Shown: piece after piece, positions 54,070 through 63,099 of the stretch | Layout: every line of letters begins with the position of its first letter | How positions within the stretch are numbered: the stretch's first letter is position 1 | NCBI GenBank assembly: GCA_040880065.1 | Contig: JBBDJE010000043.1 | Span: forward strand, 22,312 to 86,311 | Reading direction: 5' to 3' | Length of the DNA stretch: 64,000 nt | Origin: Abyssibius sp040880065 | GTDB taxonomy: Bacteria; Pseudomonadota; Alphaproteobacteria; Rhodobacterales; Rhodobacteraceae | Made by a program: the position numbers and the translations under genes | Notes under the pieces: generated by a model | What the model saw: the letters and a program-made list of their open reading frames with translations, nothing else | Database searches by the model: none | What the model was told of the DNA's origin: nothing

Positions 54070-54127
54070 TCTTTATGCCACTAGGTTTATCGCGTGGTCT
54101 GATTAGTTCAAGCTAAAACACGCCGTT

Positions 54128-54233
54128 TAGAGCATGTTGCAGAAAAGTGGGAACCGGTTTTCTGTATTTGAACATGCGGTAGCAAAAAGTTAGAGCGTGT
54201 TGCGTGAATGCAAATGAACGCAACTCGCTCTAG
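54128..54233. repeat. 106-bp dispersed repeat, copy B
   Basis: Second copy of the element at 50003-50108, same length and orientation, nine differences. It lies between the binding-protein promoter region and the soxG stop codon (54238). The two palindromes are preserved: AGAGCGTGTTGC pairs with GCAACTCGCTCT except one base. Confidence 0.85.
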
Positions 54234-54237
54234 GTGT

Positions 54238-54807
54238 TCATCGCAGGTAGCCGGGCAATGTATCGGGTGCGGCAGCGGTTTTGAGCCAGTCAAACACGAA
54301 GCCGGAAACCGAACGAAAGCACACCAATTCGCAGGTTTCCGCGTCAACCATCCAGAAGGCCACGGCCACTTGCCCCAGCCGCGAACGCCGCGCATCGCCC
54401 GCGCCAAAGGCCGTTACGGCCAGATCAGCCGGTGATCCTTTGGCCAGAACCTCGCGCCAGCCCGTCCCGCCAAGCAAGAACACCGCGCGCGCATCCGACA
54501 CAACCTCGGCCAGATGGTGCTGGCCCGCCAAGGCGCGGCGCAGCTCGGCGGCAAGCGCCGGGGCCGCGTCATAGTCCACCACGGCCAGCAACTCGTCGGG
54601 CGACATCCAAACCAGCCGCCCCGCCTTGCCAGAGGTCGTTTTGCGCTGCACGGGAAGCTTTGCTGCGAGCACCGCTTCCAGAGCGGCAACAAAGCCCTTA
54701 TCGGCAAAATTTCCACGAATGGTAATCATGCCGCGCAAGCCGGTTTCAGCGACGGTTACCGCGCCTTCAAAGCTGGCCCCGTTCAGGGCGGAAATTGCAC
54801 TACACAT
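54238..54807 (-). CDS. soxG: sarcosine oxidase gamma subunit
   Basis: A 189-aa GcvT-like small subunit of heterotetrameric sarcosine oxidase. Family features include VWMSPDELLAVV and a C-terminal ELVCFRSVSGFVFDWL (partial). It overlaps the end of soxA by 8 nt and is last in the sox cluster; repeat copy B follows after 5 nt. The enzyme oxidises sarcosine, feeding one-carbon units to tetrahydrofolate. Confidence 0.92.
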   Translation of the reverse strand: MCSAISALNGASFEGAVTVAETGLRGMITIRGNFADKGFVAALEAVLAAKLPVQRKTTSGKAGRLVWMSPDELLAVVDYDAAPALAAELRRALAGQHHLAEVVSDARAVFLLGGTGWREVLAKGSPADLAVTAFGAGDARRSRLGQVAVAFWMVDAETCELVCFRSVSGFVFDWLKTAAAPDTLPGYLR

Positions 54808-57800
54808 TCTGGCGCGCTCCTTCAGGGTCTAGAAATACCGGGCTGACAACCTTGGCCTGCACCACCTTGCCACCGCCAACGGGGAAGTTCAGCACCTCGC
54901 CCATACGGTTGGCCCCGCCCTTGATGATCGCCATGGCGATGGAGCGATCGAGCGTGGGCGAATAATAGGTCGAGGTGACATGGCCGATCAGCGCATCGCG
55001 CCCTTCGGGGGTTTTGCCCTCAACCGCATGGGCGCAATCGGGCAGCACAACCTGCGCATCGAGCGTTTCCAGCCCGACAAGCTGCTTGCGCATCGGATCG
55101 ACCATATGGCTGCGCATCATGCCGCGCTTGCCCAAAAAGTCGTCCTTTTTCTTGGACACCGCCCAGCTTAGCGCCAGATCCTGCGGAATGACCGTGCCGT
55201 CGCTTTCATCGCCGATCATGATGAAGCCTTTTTCAGCGCGCATCACATGCAGCGCCTCAGTGCCATAGGGCATGATGCCGAATTCGGCCCCGGCCTCGTG
55301 GATTTTCTCCCACAATTCCAGCCCGTGCCCGGCGGCCACGGCAATTTCGTAAGACAGCTCGCCTGAGAACGAAATCCGGTAGGCGCGCACCGGAATGCCG
55401 GCCAGTTCGCCATCGGCAAAGCCCATGAACGGCAGCGTTTCAGCCGAAACATCCATGCCGCCCAGCTTTTCCAGCAGCTTGCGCGCCTTTGGGCCAACCA
55501 CGGCGATTTGCGCGAATTGTTCGGTGAGGTTGATTGTATAGGCCTGCAAATCCCACCATTCGGTTTGCAGCCATTCCTCCATATGCGCATGGATACGGTC
55601 TGAACCGCCCGAAGTGGTGTGGCACAGAAACTCATCTTCGCCAATACGCGCCACAACGCCATCGTCGATCAGAAAACCGTTTTCGTTGCACATCAGCCCA
55701 TAGCGGCAGCGGCCGGGTTTCAGGGTCGACATCATGTTCGTATAGATCAGGTCGAGAAACTTGCCCGCATCCGGCCCCTTGACCACAATCTTGCCAAGCG
55801 TCGAGGCATCGAGCATCCCCACGCCGCCGCGCGTGTTCAGAATCTCGCGTTTCACTGCGTCTTGCTTGCTTTCACCGGAGCGCAGATAGGTATAGGGGCG
55901 GCGCCAGTCGGCAACCGGCTCCCAGTTTACGCCATTGGCGTCGTGCCAGTCATGTATGGGCGTGCGACGTAGCACCTTGAAGATATCGCCGCGCGCCTCG
56001 CCCGCAATCGCGCCCATGGAAATGGGGTGATAGGGCGGGCGGAAGGTGGTGGTGCCAACGGCGGGAATGGGCGCGGCCAACTGTTCGGCCAGAATGGCCA
56101 GCCCGTTGATGTTAGAAAGCTTGCCCTGATCGGTGGCCATACCGAGCGTGGTGTAGCGCTTGGTATGTTCAACCGATTCATAGCCTTCGCGCGCGGCAAG
56201 CCGCACATCAGACACTTTCACATCGTTCTGATAATCCAGAAACGCCTTGGCCATTTTCTTTTTGTCGGCACCCTGCGGCATGGTCCAGACGGGCAGGATC
56301 GGGGCGGTGACGATGGGCGCACTTACAGGCGCGGTCGCCTCGCCGGGGCGCTGCCCCAACGCGTTAACCGCCTGCCGCCCGGCCTCATGCGCCTGCATTA
56401 GGGCCTTGTCTTGCGCCAGCGCCCCCGCGGCGGCACCTGCGGCAATGACCATGCCCTTGCCATCGGCGCCCAAGGGCGGGCGCGCGGGGTCGGGCGAGAA
56501 CATGGCGTTTGCCTCGTCCCAGTTCAACTTGCCACCGCAATGGCTCCACAAATGCACAACAGGCGACCAGCCACCCGACATGGCGACGCAATCACAGGCG
56601 ATGGTTTCCAGCACGGCCCCCTCGCCCGCCTGATCGCACATATCGACACCGCGCACATGCTTGCCGCCAACCACCCGCGCCACGGCCTTGCCGTTTTCAA
56701 CGCGAAGGCCGCGCGCGCGTGCCTCATCGGCCAGCGCACCGCCACCTTCAGGGCGGGCATCGAGCACGGCAGAAACGGTCAGCCCGGCATCTAGCATGGC
56801 CAGCGCGGTGCGGTAGGCATCATCGTTGTTGGTTACAACAACTGTACGATCCCCACAGCTTACACCGTAAAGCGCTGCATAATCGCGCACCGCTCCCGCC
56901 AGCATCACGCCGGGAATATCATTGCCCGCGAAAGATAGCGGGCGCTCAATGGCCCCGGTTGCGGTGATGATCTGGGCCGCACGAATGCGCCAAAGCCGGT
57001 GACGGGGGCGCGCATCACTTGGCGCAAGGTGGTCGCCCACCCGCTCATAGCCCAGCGCATAGCCGTGGTCATAAACCCCTGCCCCCATAATGCGCAGGCG
57101 CAGGGTGACATTGGGCATAGCGGTGAGCGCAGCAAGCTCTGCGGCAACCCAATCGGCTGCAGGCTGGCCGTTGATCGCCCCGCCATCAACCAAGGCACGC
57201 CCGCCCGCATGGGGGTTTTGCTCCAGTATCAGCACGCGCAACCCTGCATCTGCCGCAACACGCGCGGCAGTCAGCCCGGCAACACCCGCGCCAACAACCA
57301 GCACATCGGTATGGGCGTAGAAATACTCATACCGGTCAGCATCACGCTCAACCGGTGCGCGGCCAAGACCGGCAGCACGGCGGATGAACGGCTCGAACAC
57401 ATGCTTCCAGGCAAAGCGCGGGAACATGAAGGTTTTATAGTAGAACCCCGCCGGCATGAAACGCGCAAAGCGGGCGTTGATCGCGCCAACATCGAAATTC
57501 AGGCTGGGCCAATGGTTCTGGCTGGCCACGGTCATCTGGTTGACCAACTCGGTTGTGGTGGCGCGCTGGTTCGGCTCAAACCGGCTGCCTTCGCCCAAAT
57601 TCATCAGCGCATTCGGCTCTTCCGGGCCAGCCGCCACAATGCCGCGCGGGCGATGATATTTAAAGCTGCGCCCGACCATAACCTTGCGGTTGGCCAAGAG
57701 CGCGCTGGCCAATGTGTCGCCCGCATAGCCCCAAAGCCGCTCGCCGTTAAAGGTAAAGGCGCGCTTCTCATTGCGGTCGATCAACTGGCCGCCAGTGTTC

Positions 57801-57814
57801 AGTCGCGTGCTCAT
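54800..57814 (-). CDS. soxA: sarcosine oxidase alpha subunit
   Basis: A 1004-aa subunit. The N-terminus (about 1-100) resembles a 2Fe-2S-like ferredoxin fold without cluster cysteines; a NAD(P)-binding GAGVAGLTAARVA follows at about 170; a second pyridine-nucleotide domain and a C-terminal GcvT/aminomethyltransferase-like domain bind tetrahydrofolate. Length is that of the family. The ATG at 57814 overlaps the soxD stop (ATGA). Upstream in-frame sequence belongs to soxD and is not part of it. Confidence 0.95.
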   Translation of the reverse strand: MSTRLNTGGQLIDRNEKRAFTFNGERLWGYAGDTLASALLANRKVMVGRSFKYHRPRGIVAAGPEEPNALMNLGEGSRFEPNQRATTTELVNQMTVASQNHWPSLNFDVGAINARFARFMPAGFYYKTFMFPRFAWKHVFEPFIRRAAGLGRAPVERDADRYEYFYAHTDVLVVGAGVAGLTAARVAADAGLRVLILEQNPHAGGRALVDGGAINGQPAADWVAAELAALTAMPNVTLRLRIMGAGVYDHGYALGYERVGDHLAPSDARPRHRLWRIRAAQIITATGAIERPLSFAGNDIPGVMLAGAVRDYAALYGVSCGDRTVVVTNNDDAYRTALAMLDAGLTVSAVLDARPEGGGALADEARARGLRVENGKAVARVVGGKHVRGVDMCDQAGEGAVLETIACDCVAMSGGWSPVVHLWSHCGGKLNWDEANAMFSPDPARPPLGADGKGMVIAAGAAAGALAQDKALMQAHEAGRQAVNALGQRPGEATAPVSAPIVTAPILPVWTMPQGADKKKMAKAFLDYQNDVKVSDVRLAAREGYESVEHTKRYTTLGMATDQGKLSNINGLAILAEQLAAPIPAVGTTTFRPPYHPISMGAIAGEARGDIFKVLRRTPIHDWHDANGVNWEPVADWRRPYTYLRSGESKQDAVKREILNTRGGVGMLDASTLGKIVVKGPDAGKFLDLIYTNMMSTLKPGRCRYGLMCNENGFLIDDGVVARIGEDEFLCHTTSGGSDRIHAHMEEWLQTEWWDLQAYTINLTEQFAQIAVVGPKARKLLEKLGGMDVSAETLPFMGFADGELAGIPVRAYRISFSGELSYEIAVAAGHGLELWEKIHEAGAEFGIMPYGTEALHVMRAEKGFIMIGDESDGTVIPQDLALSWAVSKKKDDFLGKRGMMRSHMVDPMRKQLVGLETLDAQVVLPDCAHAVEGKTPEGRDALIGHVTSTYYSPTLDRSIAMAIIKGGANRMGEVLNFPVGGGKVVQAKVVSPVFLDPEGARQNV

Positions 57815-58134
57815 TTGTAACCTTTCCAGTCGGGGCGCTGTGCTTTGATGGCTTTGATAATGTCGGCAGGCGGCTCGGTGGTTTGTGCCGCATAGGTGCC
57901 GAACACCTGCAATGTTGCCGTGCAGCGGGCCGCGTGAAACCACTTGCCGCAGCCATAGGCATGGCGCCAACGCTCAAAATGCACCCCTTTAGGGTTTTTG
58001 CGGCGGAACATATAGTCGGTAAAGTTGTCATCGGCTGATTCGGGACCATAGCGCTTTAAATGCGCTTCGCCGCCGGCAGCGAACTCTGTCTCTTCTGCGG
58101 TTACGCCACAATTCGGACAATTTAGCATCAACAT
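57811..58134 (-). CDS. soxD: sarcosine oxidase delta subunit
   Basis: A 107-aa zinc-binding small subunit with CPNCG at the N-terminus and GCGKWFHAARC later, which together form the zinc site. GGGGAG lies 9 nt before ATG 58134; an ATG two codons in is an alternative. In the standard soxBDAG order soxD follows soxB closely, but here 529 nt and an opposite-strand gene lie between them. Confidence 0.93.
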   Translation of the reverse strand: MLMLNCPNCGVTAEETEFAAGGEAHLKRYGPESADDNFTDYMFRRKNPKGVHFERWRHAYGCGKWFHAARCTATLQVFGTYAAQTTEPPADIIKAIKAQRPDWKGYK

Positions 58135-58283
58135 GGAGCAATCTCCCCTGAAATCCTGCGCCGATCACTTTGTACAGGTTTTGTGTTTCTTGTGATGTCG
58201 CAGCGCGTTACGCGCCACTGCTTACATTTCACACCAAGAATACGAATGTATACATGCGCAAACCCGCGCCCGAACGCATTGAA

Positions 58284-58311
58284 TTGTGGCAAAACCAAGG
58301 CAAAATATGCT
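58284..58311 (+). promoter_or_regulatory. candidate promoter of the small opposite-strand gene in sox
   Basis: TTGTGG (58284-58289), a 16-nt spacer and TATGCT (58306-58311), with TAAACT immediately after as an alternative -10, lie about 50 nt upstream of the ATG at 58362. Confidence 0.35.
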
Positions 58312-58361
58312 AAACTCTTAAACACTGTAGTGAGTGCTTTCAGAAACACAGGGAGAGAGAG

Positions 58362-58583
58362 ATGTTTGGCGACTTTGCTACAACATTGCTCGGTTTCTGG
58401 AGTGATTTTAGTATCGCATGCCAATTGTGGATCGGCGCCGCCGTCTATGACATGACCGGCTATGTATCGAGTAATGCGCTTAATGGTGTGATTTTTTACG
58501 GGTTTGTCGGAGCGACGCTTTTGGCCTTGCGTGCCTATGTCCTCCAGTTCCGCAAAGTTGAACGCCGCATCAAGCACAGCTAG
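58362..58583 (+). CDS. 73-aa membrane protein between soxB and soxD (opposite strand)
   Basis: A 73-residue ORF with a strong ribosome site (AGGGAGAGAGAG directly before the ATG). It has two hydrophobic stretches: FSIACQLWIGAAVYDM (about 16-31) and GVIFYGFVGATLLALRAYVL (about 42-61), ending in a basic tail (FRKVERRIKHS). A two-helix inner-membrane protein is inferred. It has a promoter-like sequence upstream and a strong intrinsic terminator 22 nt downstream, so it is likely real. No family recognised. Confidence 0.72.
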   Translation: MFGDFATTLLGFWSDFSIACQLWIGAAVYDMTGYVSSNALNGVIFYGFVGATLLALRAYVLQFRKVERRIKHS

Positions 58584-58604
58584 CTTTGGTGCCGCAAATA
58601 TTGG

Positions 58605-58642
58605 ACTGGCCGTGCACGCTGCGTGTGCGGCCAGTTCTTTTT
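58605..58642 (+). terminator. strong intrinsic terminator of the 73-aa gene
   Basis: ACTGGCCGTGCACGC pairs with GCGTGTGCGGCCAGT (58605-58635), 15 positions with two G-T pairs, followed by TCTTTTT. It is on the plus strand, just before the soxB stop. Confidence 0.88.
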
Positions 58643-58663
58643 GCGGCTGTTGCGCGCGGCGCA

Positions 58664-59911
58664 TCAATGCGCCACCCCGGCGGCAACGCTTTCATCAATG
58701 AAGCGTCCTTCCTTGAACCGGTCGAGCGAGAACGGTGCTGCCAGTGCATCGGGCTCGCCCTTGGCCACGGTGGCCGCCATGGCCCAGCCGCTGCCGGGAA
58801 TGGATTTGAACCCGCCCGTGCCCCAGCCGCAATTCACAAAAATCCCCTCCACAGGCGTTTTGCCGATGATCGGCGAACGGTCGCCGGTCATATCGACAAT
58901 CCCGCCCCATTGGCGCAGCATTTTCAGGCGGCTGACCATAGGGAAGGTTTCCACAAGTGCGCGCACGGTTTCTTCGATGTGGTGGAAGCTGCCGCGCTGC
59001 GTGTAGTTGTTGAACCCGTCTGTGCCGCCGCCGATAACCATTTCACCCTTGTCAGATTGGCTCATATAGCCGTGCACGGTGTTGGCCATCACCACCACAT
59101 CCATGCAGGGCTTGATCGGTTCAGAGACCAGCGCCTGCAAGGCAAGGCTTTCAATCGGCAGGCGGAAACCAGCCATTTCGGCCAGCACCGATGAATGACC
59201 GGCCACAACAAGCGCCAGTTTCTTGCAGGCAATCGCGCCTTTGCTGGTTTGCACACCGGTCACCTTGCCGCCGGCAACGTCAACACCGGTCACCTCGGTT
59301 TGTTGAATGATATCAATGCCCATGGCGGCGCATTTGCGTGCATAGCCCCATGCCACCGCATCATGGCGCGCGGTGCCGCCACGCGCCTGCCATAGCGCAC
59401 CCAGAACAGGGTAGCGCGGGCCATCAATATTGATGATAGGCAGACGGCGCTTGATTTCTGCGGGGCCGATAAACTCGGTGGTAACACCCTGCGCGCGATT
59501 GGCATGCACGGTGCGCAGATAGCCGCGCTTTTCATGTTCGGTTTGCGCCAGCATCATCACACCGCGCGGGCTGAACATGATATTATAGTTCAGGTCCTGA
59601 CTCAGATCTTCATACAGGCTGCGGGCCTTTTCATAGATCGCAGCACTTTCATCCTGCAGGTAGTTGGAGCGGATGATCGTGGTGTTGCGCCCGGTATTGC
59701 CGCCGCCCAGCCAGCCCTTCTCGATCACGGCGATATTGGTGATGCCATGGTTTTTTGCCATGTAGTAGGCCGTAGCAAGCCCATGGCCGCCCGCGCCGAC
59801 GATAATCACCTCATAGCTGGCTTTCGGGGTTGGCGAAGGCCATGCGCGCTCCCATCCGGTATGGTAACGCATCGCCTCACGGGCGATGGCAAAGGCGGAG
59901 TAGCGGCGCAT
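58664..59911 (-). CDS. soxB: sarcosine oxidase beta subunit
   Basis: A 415-aa DAO-family flavoprotein subunit carrying the sarcosine-oxidising FAD and, in this family, covalently bound FMN. The FAD fold is VIIVGAGGHGLATAYYM near residue 36; His183 in TARHDAVAWG is in the region of the FMN-linked histidine; GDRSPIIGKTPV and CGWGTGGFKS are C-terminal FAD contacts. AAGGA gives correct spacing to ATG 59911; an ATG two codons upstream is too close. Divergent from ccmI. Confidence 0.94.
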   Translation of the reverse strand: MRRYSAFAIAREAMRYHTGWERAWPSPTPKASYEVIIVGAGGHGLATAYYMAKNHGITNIAVIEKGWLGGGNTGRNTTIIRSNYLQDESAAIYEKARSLYEDLSQDLNYNIMFSPRGVMMLAQTEHEKRGYLRTVHANRAQGVTTEFIGPAEIKRRLPIINIDGPRYPVLGALWQARGGTARHDAVAWGYARKCAAMGIDIIQQTEVTGVDVAGGKVTGVQTSKGAIACKKLALVVAGHSSVLAEMAGFRLPIESLALQALVSEPIKPCMDVVVMANTVHGYMSQSDKGEMVIGGGTDGFNNYTQRGSFHHIEETVRALVETFPMVSRLKMLRQWGGIVDMTGDRSPIIGKTPVEGIFVNCGWGTGGFKSIPGSGWAMAATVAKGEPDALAAPFSLDRFKEGRFIDESVAAGVAH

Positions 59912-60104
59912 GGGCATATCCTTTAGCTGACTTGCGCGATGTGTAGACGCGCGGCACGCTGCATGAGCCTATTAGACCGTCATTCCCACAGTCAAATCCG
60001 ACATAACGGCTGCGCCGATTGGTCGCTTGCCGCGCTTTGCCCCAGCCGTTAGGTTATGCGTGGTTTGGACGGGCCAAAACAGGCAGACAGGGCGCAGGCA
60101 AGGC

Positions 60105-61283
60105 ATGGAAATTTTCTGGATATTACTGGCGCTGGTCACGCTTGTGCTGGCGGTGCTGATACTGGCACCCTTGCTGGCGGGCAAAGGCGATGCTGTGCCG
60201 CGTGCCGCATATGATATGCAGGTTTATCGCGACCAATTGGCCGAGATTGAACGCGACCTTGCGCGCGGCAACCTGTCCGCCGCCGATGCCAAGACAAGCC
60301 GCGCCGAAATTGGCCGCAGGCTGCTGGCCGCCGATGCCGAACTTACCGCCACGCATGCGGCCAGCAGCGCACCACGCGCGCTGAATATGGCGGCGGTTGC
60401 AATGCTTTCGCTTGGCGCGGTTGCGGGCATTTTTTATACCTATGACCGTATCGGCGCGCCCGGCTACCCCGATTTGCCGCTGGCCGAGCGCCGCGCGGCA
60501 ATGGCCGAAAGCCGCCCCAGCCAGGACATGGCCGAAGCCACCGCCGCGCGCAGCGGGCTGAACGAGCCCGCGCTTGTCGCCCCCGACCCGCGCCTGCCCG
60601 CGCTTGTTGCCCAGCTTGAAGCCGCCACGGCCGAGCGCCCCGATGATGTGCAGGGCCAGGCTTTGCTGGCGCAATTCCTGCCCCAGCTTGGCCGTTTTGC
60701 CGATGCCCGCCGCGCACAGGCCCGTGTGATTGCGCTAAAAGGCGTTGATGCAAATGCAGATGATTACATCGAACTGGCCGAGTTGATGATTTCGGCAACC
60801 CAGGGCTATGTTTCGCCCGAGGCCGAGGCGGCCTTGCGCCGCGGGCTGATGCTTGATGGCAGCAACCCGCGCGGCCGCTATTATGCCGGGCTGACCATGG
60901 CCCAGACCGGCCGCCCTGACCTTGCCTTGCAAATCTGGACCATCCTGCTGGAAGACAGCCCCGCCGATGCCCCCTATATTGCCGCCATTCAAGCGCAGAT
61001 CGACAATTTGCGCCGCGCGGCCGCGGCCATGTCCGGCCCTGCCAATGTGACCGGCCTCACCGCAGAGCAGCAAGACGAGGTGCGCGGCATGGTCGAAGGT
61101 CTGGCCGCACGGCTGGCATCCGATGGGGGCAGCGCCGAAGAATGGGCCCGCCTTGTGCGCGCCCTGATCGTGCTCGGTGAGCATGACCGCGCCCGCGCCA
61201 TTGCAGCCGAGGCCGAAGTCAACTTTGCCGATATGCCCGAAGCCTTGGCGCTCATCCGCGCCGAAGCTGCAAACCTGCCATGA
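60105..61283 (+). CDS. ccmI: c-type cytochrome biogenesis protein CcmI
   Basis: A 392-aa membrane protein. The first helix is WILLALVTLVLAVLILAPLL (partial, residues about 4-24) and a second at about 90-110 (AAVAMLSLGAVAGIFY) flank a cytoplasmic loop with the leucine-zipper-like QVYRDQLAEIERDLARG; the C-terminal part is periplasmic TPR. CcmI/CycH presents apocytochrome c to the heme ligation complex. ATG at 60105 follows AGGCAAGG. The other ccm genes are not here. ATGA overlap with ruvX. Confidence 0.88.
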   Translation: MEIFWILLALVTLVLAVLILAPLLAGKGDAVPRAAYDMQVYRDQLAEIERDLARGNLSAADAKTSRAEIGRRLLAADAELTATHAASSAPRALNMAAVAMLSLGAVAGIFYTYDRIGAPGYPDLPLAERRAAMAESRPSQDMAEATAARSGLNEPALVAPDPRLPALVAQLEAATAERPDDVQGQALLAQFLPQLGRFADARRAQARVIALKGVDANADDYIELAELMISATQGYVSPEAEAALRRGLMLDGSNPRGRYYAGLTMAQTGRPDLALQIWTILLEDSPADAPYIAAIQAQIDNLRRAAAAMSGPANVTGLTAEQQDEVRGMVEGLAARLASDGGSAEEWARLVRALIVLGEHDRARAIAAEAEVNFADMPEALALIRAEAANLP

Positions 61284-61759
61284 TCCTTACCGATGATATT
61301 GCCGCCTTTGCCGCCGCCCTGCCCGCCTTTGGCGCGCTGGCCGGGCTTGACCTTGGCACCAAAACCATTGGTGTTGCGCTAACCGACCGGATGCGCAGCA
61401 TCGCCTCGCCGCATTCAACCATCAGGCGCGCCAAGTTCACCACCGATGCCGCCGCACTTGCCGAGCTGCTCAAAGCCCGCGACATTACCGGGCTGGTGCT
61501 GGGCCTGCCGCGCAATATGGATGGCAGTGAAGGCCCGCGCTGCCAATCGACCCGCGCTTTCGCCCGCAATTTCGCCCGCATCCACCCCCTGCCCCTGCTG
61601 TTTTGGGATGAACGCCTGTCTACAGTCGCCGCCGAGCGTGTTTTGCTTGAGGCGGATATGTCGCGCAAACGTCGCGCCGAGGTGATCGACCACGTCGCTG
61701 CCGGGTATATCCTGCAAGGTGCGCTAGACCGGTTGGCACATTTGGGGCGGCAATTATGA
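61280..61759 (+). CDS. ruvX: putative Holliday-junction resolvase RuvX (YqgF)
   Basis: A 159-aa RNase H-fold protein with GLDLGTKTIGVALTD at residues about 21-35, GLPRNMDGSEG, and a C-terminal WDERLSTVAAERVL and RRAEVIDHVAAGYIL. YqgF/RuvX has been tied to 16S rRNA 5' maturation and recombination. It overlaps ccmI and the DUF1289 gene through ATGA. Confidence 0.92.
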   Translation: MILTDDIAAFAAALPAFGALAGLDLGTKTIGVALTDRMRSIASPHSTIRRAKFTTDAAALAELLKARDITGLVLGLPRNMDGSEGPRCQSTRAFARNFARIHPLPLLFWDERLSTVAAERVLLEADMSRKRRAEVIDHVAAGYILQGALDRLAHLGRQL

Positions 61760-61986
61760 GCGACGACATCTGGGCCCGCGACGAGGTTGAAAGCCCCTGC
61801 GTCAAGATTTGCGTTGTGCACCCTGCGGCGCGCATTTGCATTGGCTGCTTTCGCACGCCCGATGAAATCGCCCGTTGGTCGCGCCTGAGCCCCGATGAAC
61901 GCCGCGACATCATCGCCGCCCTGCCATCGCGCGAACCGATGTTGCGCAGCGCGCGCCGTGGCCGCGCCGCGCGCCTGAAAGACTAG
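61756..61986 (+). CDS. DUF1289-family protein
   Basis: A 76-aa protein with four cysteines in ESPCVKICVV and ICIGCFRT, a small metal-binding-like motif, and EIARWSRLSPDERRDII, the DUF1289 signature. The C-terminus is very basic (RSARRGRAARLKD). Function unknown. ATGA overlap with ruvX. Converges on dusA with an 11-nt gap. Confidence 0.88.
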   Translation: MSDDIWARDEVESPCVKICVVHPAARICIGCFRTPDEIARWSRLSPDERRDIIAALPSREPMLRSARRGRAARLKD

Positions 61987-61997
61987 CTTCACCCTTT

Positions 61998-62984
61998 TTA
62001 AGTGGCCGCCGCCATAACCTCGGCCAAGGCGCGCTCTACCAGTTCCGGCCCTGCGCCGGGCTTATGCGCCCCTTCCGAGAGCACGCGCCGCCACTGCCGT
62101 GCACCGGGAATGGCCGAAAACGCCCCCAGCATATGGCGGGTAATGGCGTTCAGCCGCAGCCCCGCGGCCAGTTGCGCTTCGATATAAGGCAGCATGGCGC
62201 GCACCGCGCCAACCGCACCGGGGCCGGGGGCTGCGCCAAATATCCGCGCGTCGGCATCGCCAAGCACCGCACCGCTATCATGATAAGCCGCCCGCCCGAT
62301 CATCACCCCGTCAAACCCCTGCGCAAGCGCCGCTTCTGCCGCATCAAGGCTGGTAATGCCCCCGTTGAGCGAAATGTAAAGCTGCGGAAATGCCGCCTTG
62401 ATCTCGCCCGCCAAACCATAATCAAGCGGCGGAACATCGCGGTTCTGTTTCGGGCTCAGCCCCTGCAGCCAGGCCTTGCGCGCATGGATGGTGACATGGC
62501 GCACACCGGCCTTTGCAATTGTGTCAACAAATGCGGGCAGCACGTTGCGCGGCTCTTGCTCATCCACGCCAATGCGGCATTTGACCGAAACCGGCGCAGC
62601 ACTCGCGCCGATCATCGCGGCCACGCATTCGGCCACCAGCCCGGCATCCTTCATCAACACCGCGCCAAACGCACCCGATTGCACACGGTCCGACGGGCAA
62701 CCGCAATTCAGGTCTATCCCGTCATATCCAAACGGCGCCGCAATTTCGACCGCGCGCGCCAGCAACTCAGGGTCCGAGCCGCCAAGCTGCAAGGTCACAG
62801 GGTGCTCGGCCCCGTCAAAAGCCAAAAGCCGCTCAGCATCGCCATGCACAATCGCCGCCGCCGTTACCATTTCGGTATAAAGCAGAGCATGGCGGCTGAG
62901 CTGGCGGTGGAAGTATCGGCAATGCCGGTCTGTCCAATCCATCATAGGGGCGACAGATAATCTAGCGTGTTGATTTATTTGCAT
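61998..62984 (-). CDS. dusA: tRNA-dihydrouridine synthase A
   Basis: A 328-aa flavoprotein that reduces U20/U20a in tRNA. It has APMMDWTDRHCRYF near the N-terminus, the catalytic cysteine in DLNCGCPSDRVQSGAFGA, KCRIGVDEQEP and HARKAWLQGLSPKQNR. The ATG at 62984 (MQINQHARLS) is chosen; a GTG 14 codons upstream would add a non-family extension. The first 10 codons are AT-rich (ATA, AGA, TTA) unlike the rest, suggesting the 5' end came with the integrated element. Confidence 0.92.
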   Translation of the reverse strand: MQINQHARLSVAPMMDWTDRHCRYFHRQLSRHALLYTEMVTAAAIVHGDAERLLAFDGAEHPVTLQLGGSDPELLARAVEIAAPFGYDGIDLNCGCPSDRVQSGAFGAVLMKDAGLVAECVAAMIGASAAPVSVKCRIGVDEQEPRNVLPAFVDTIAKAGVRHVTIHARKAWLQGLSPKQNRDVPPLDYGLAGEIKAAFPQLYISLNGGITSLDAAEAALAQGFDGVMIGRAAYHDSGAVLGDADARIFGAAPGPGAVGAVRAMLPYIEAQLAAGLRLNAITRHMLGAFSAIPGARQWRRVLSEGAHKPGAGPELVERALAEVMAAAT

Positions 62985-63099
62985 TTTTTGTGTATCTTCA
63001 AACTGTTGGCTTTGGGCACTGCTCACGCTGAACTACGCCCCAATATCCCCGAATTTGCCCCTCTAAGACGACTACGTTGCACACACAGCGCACACAAAA

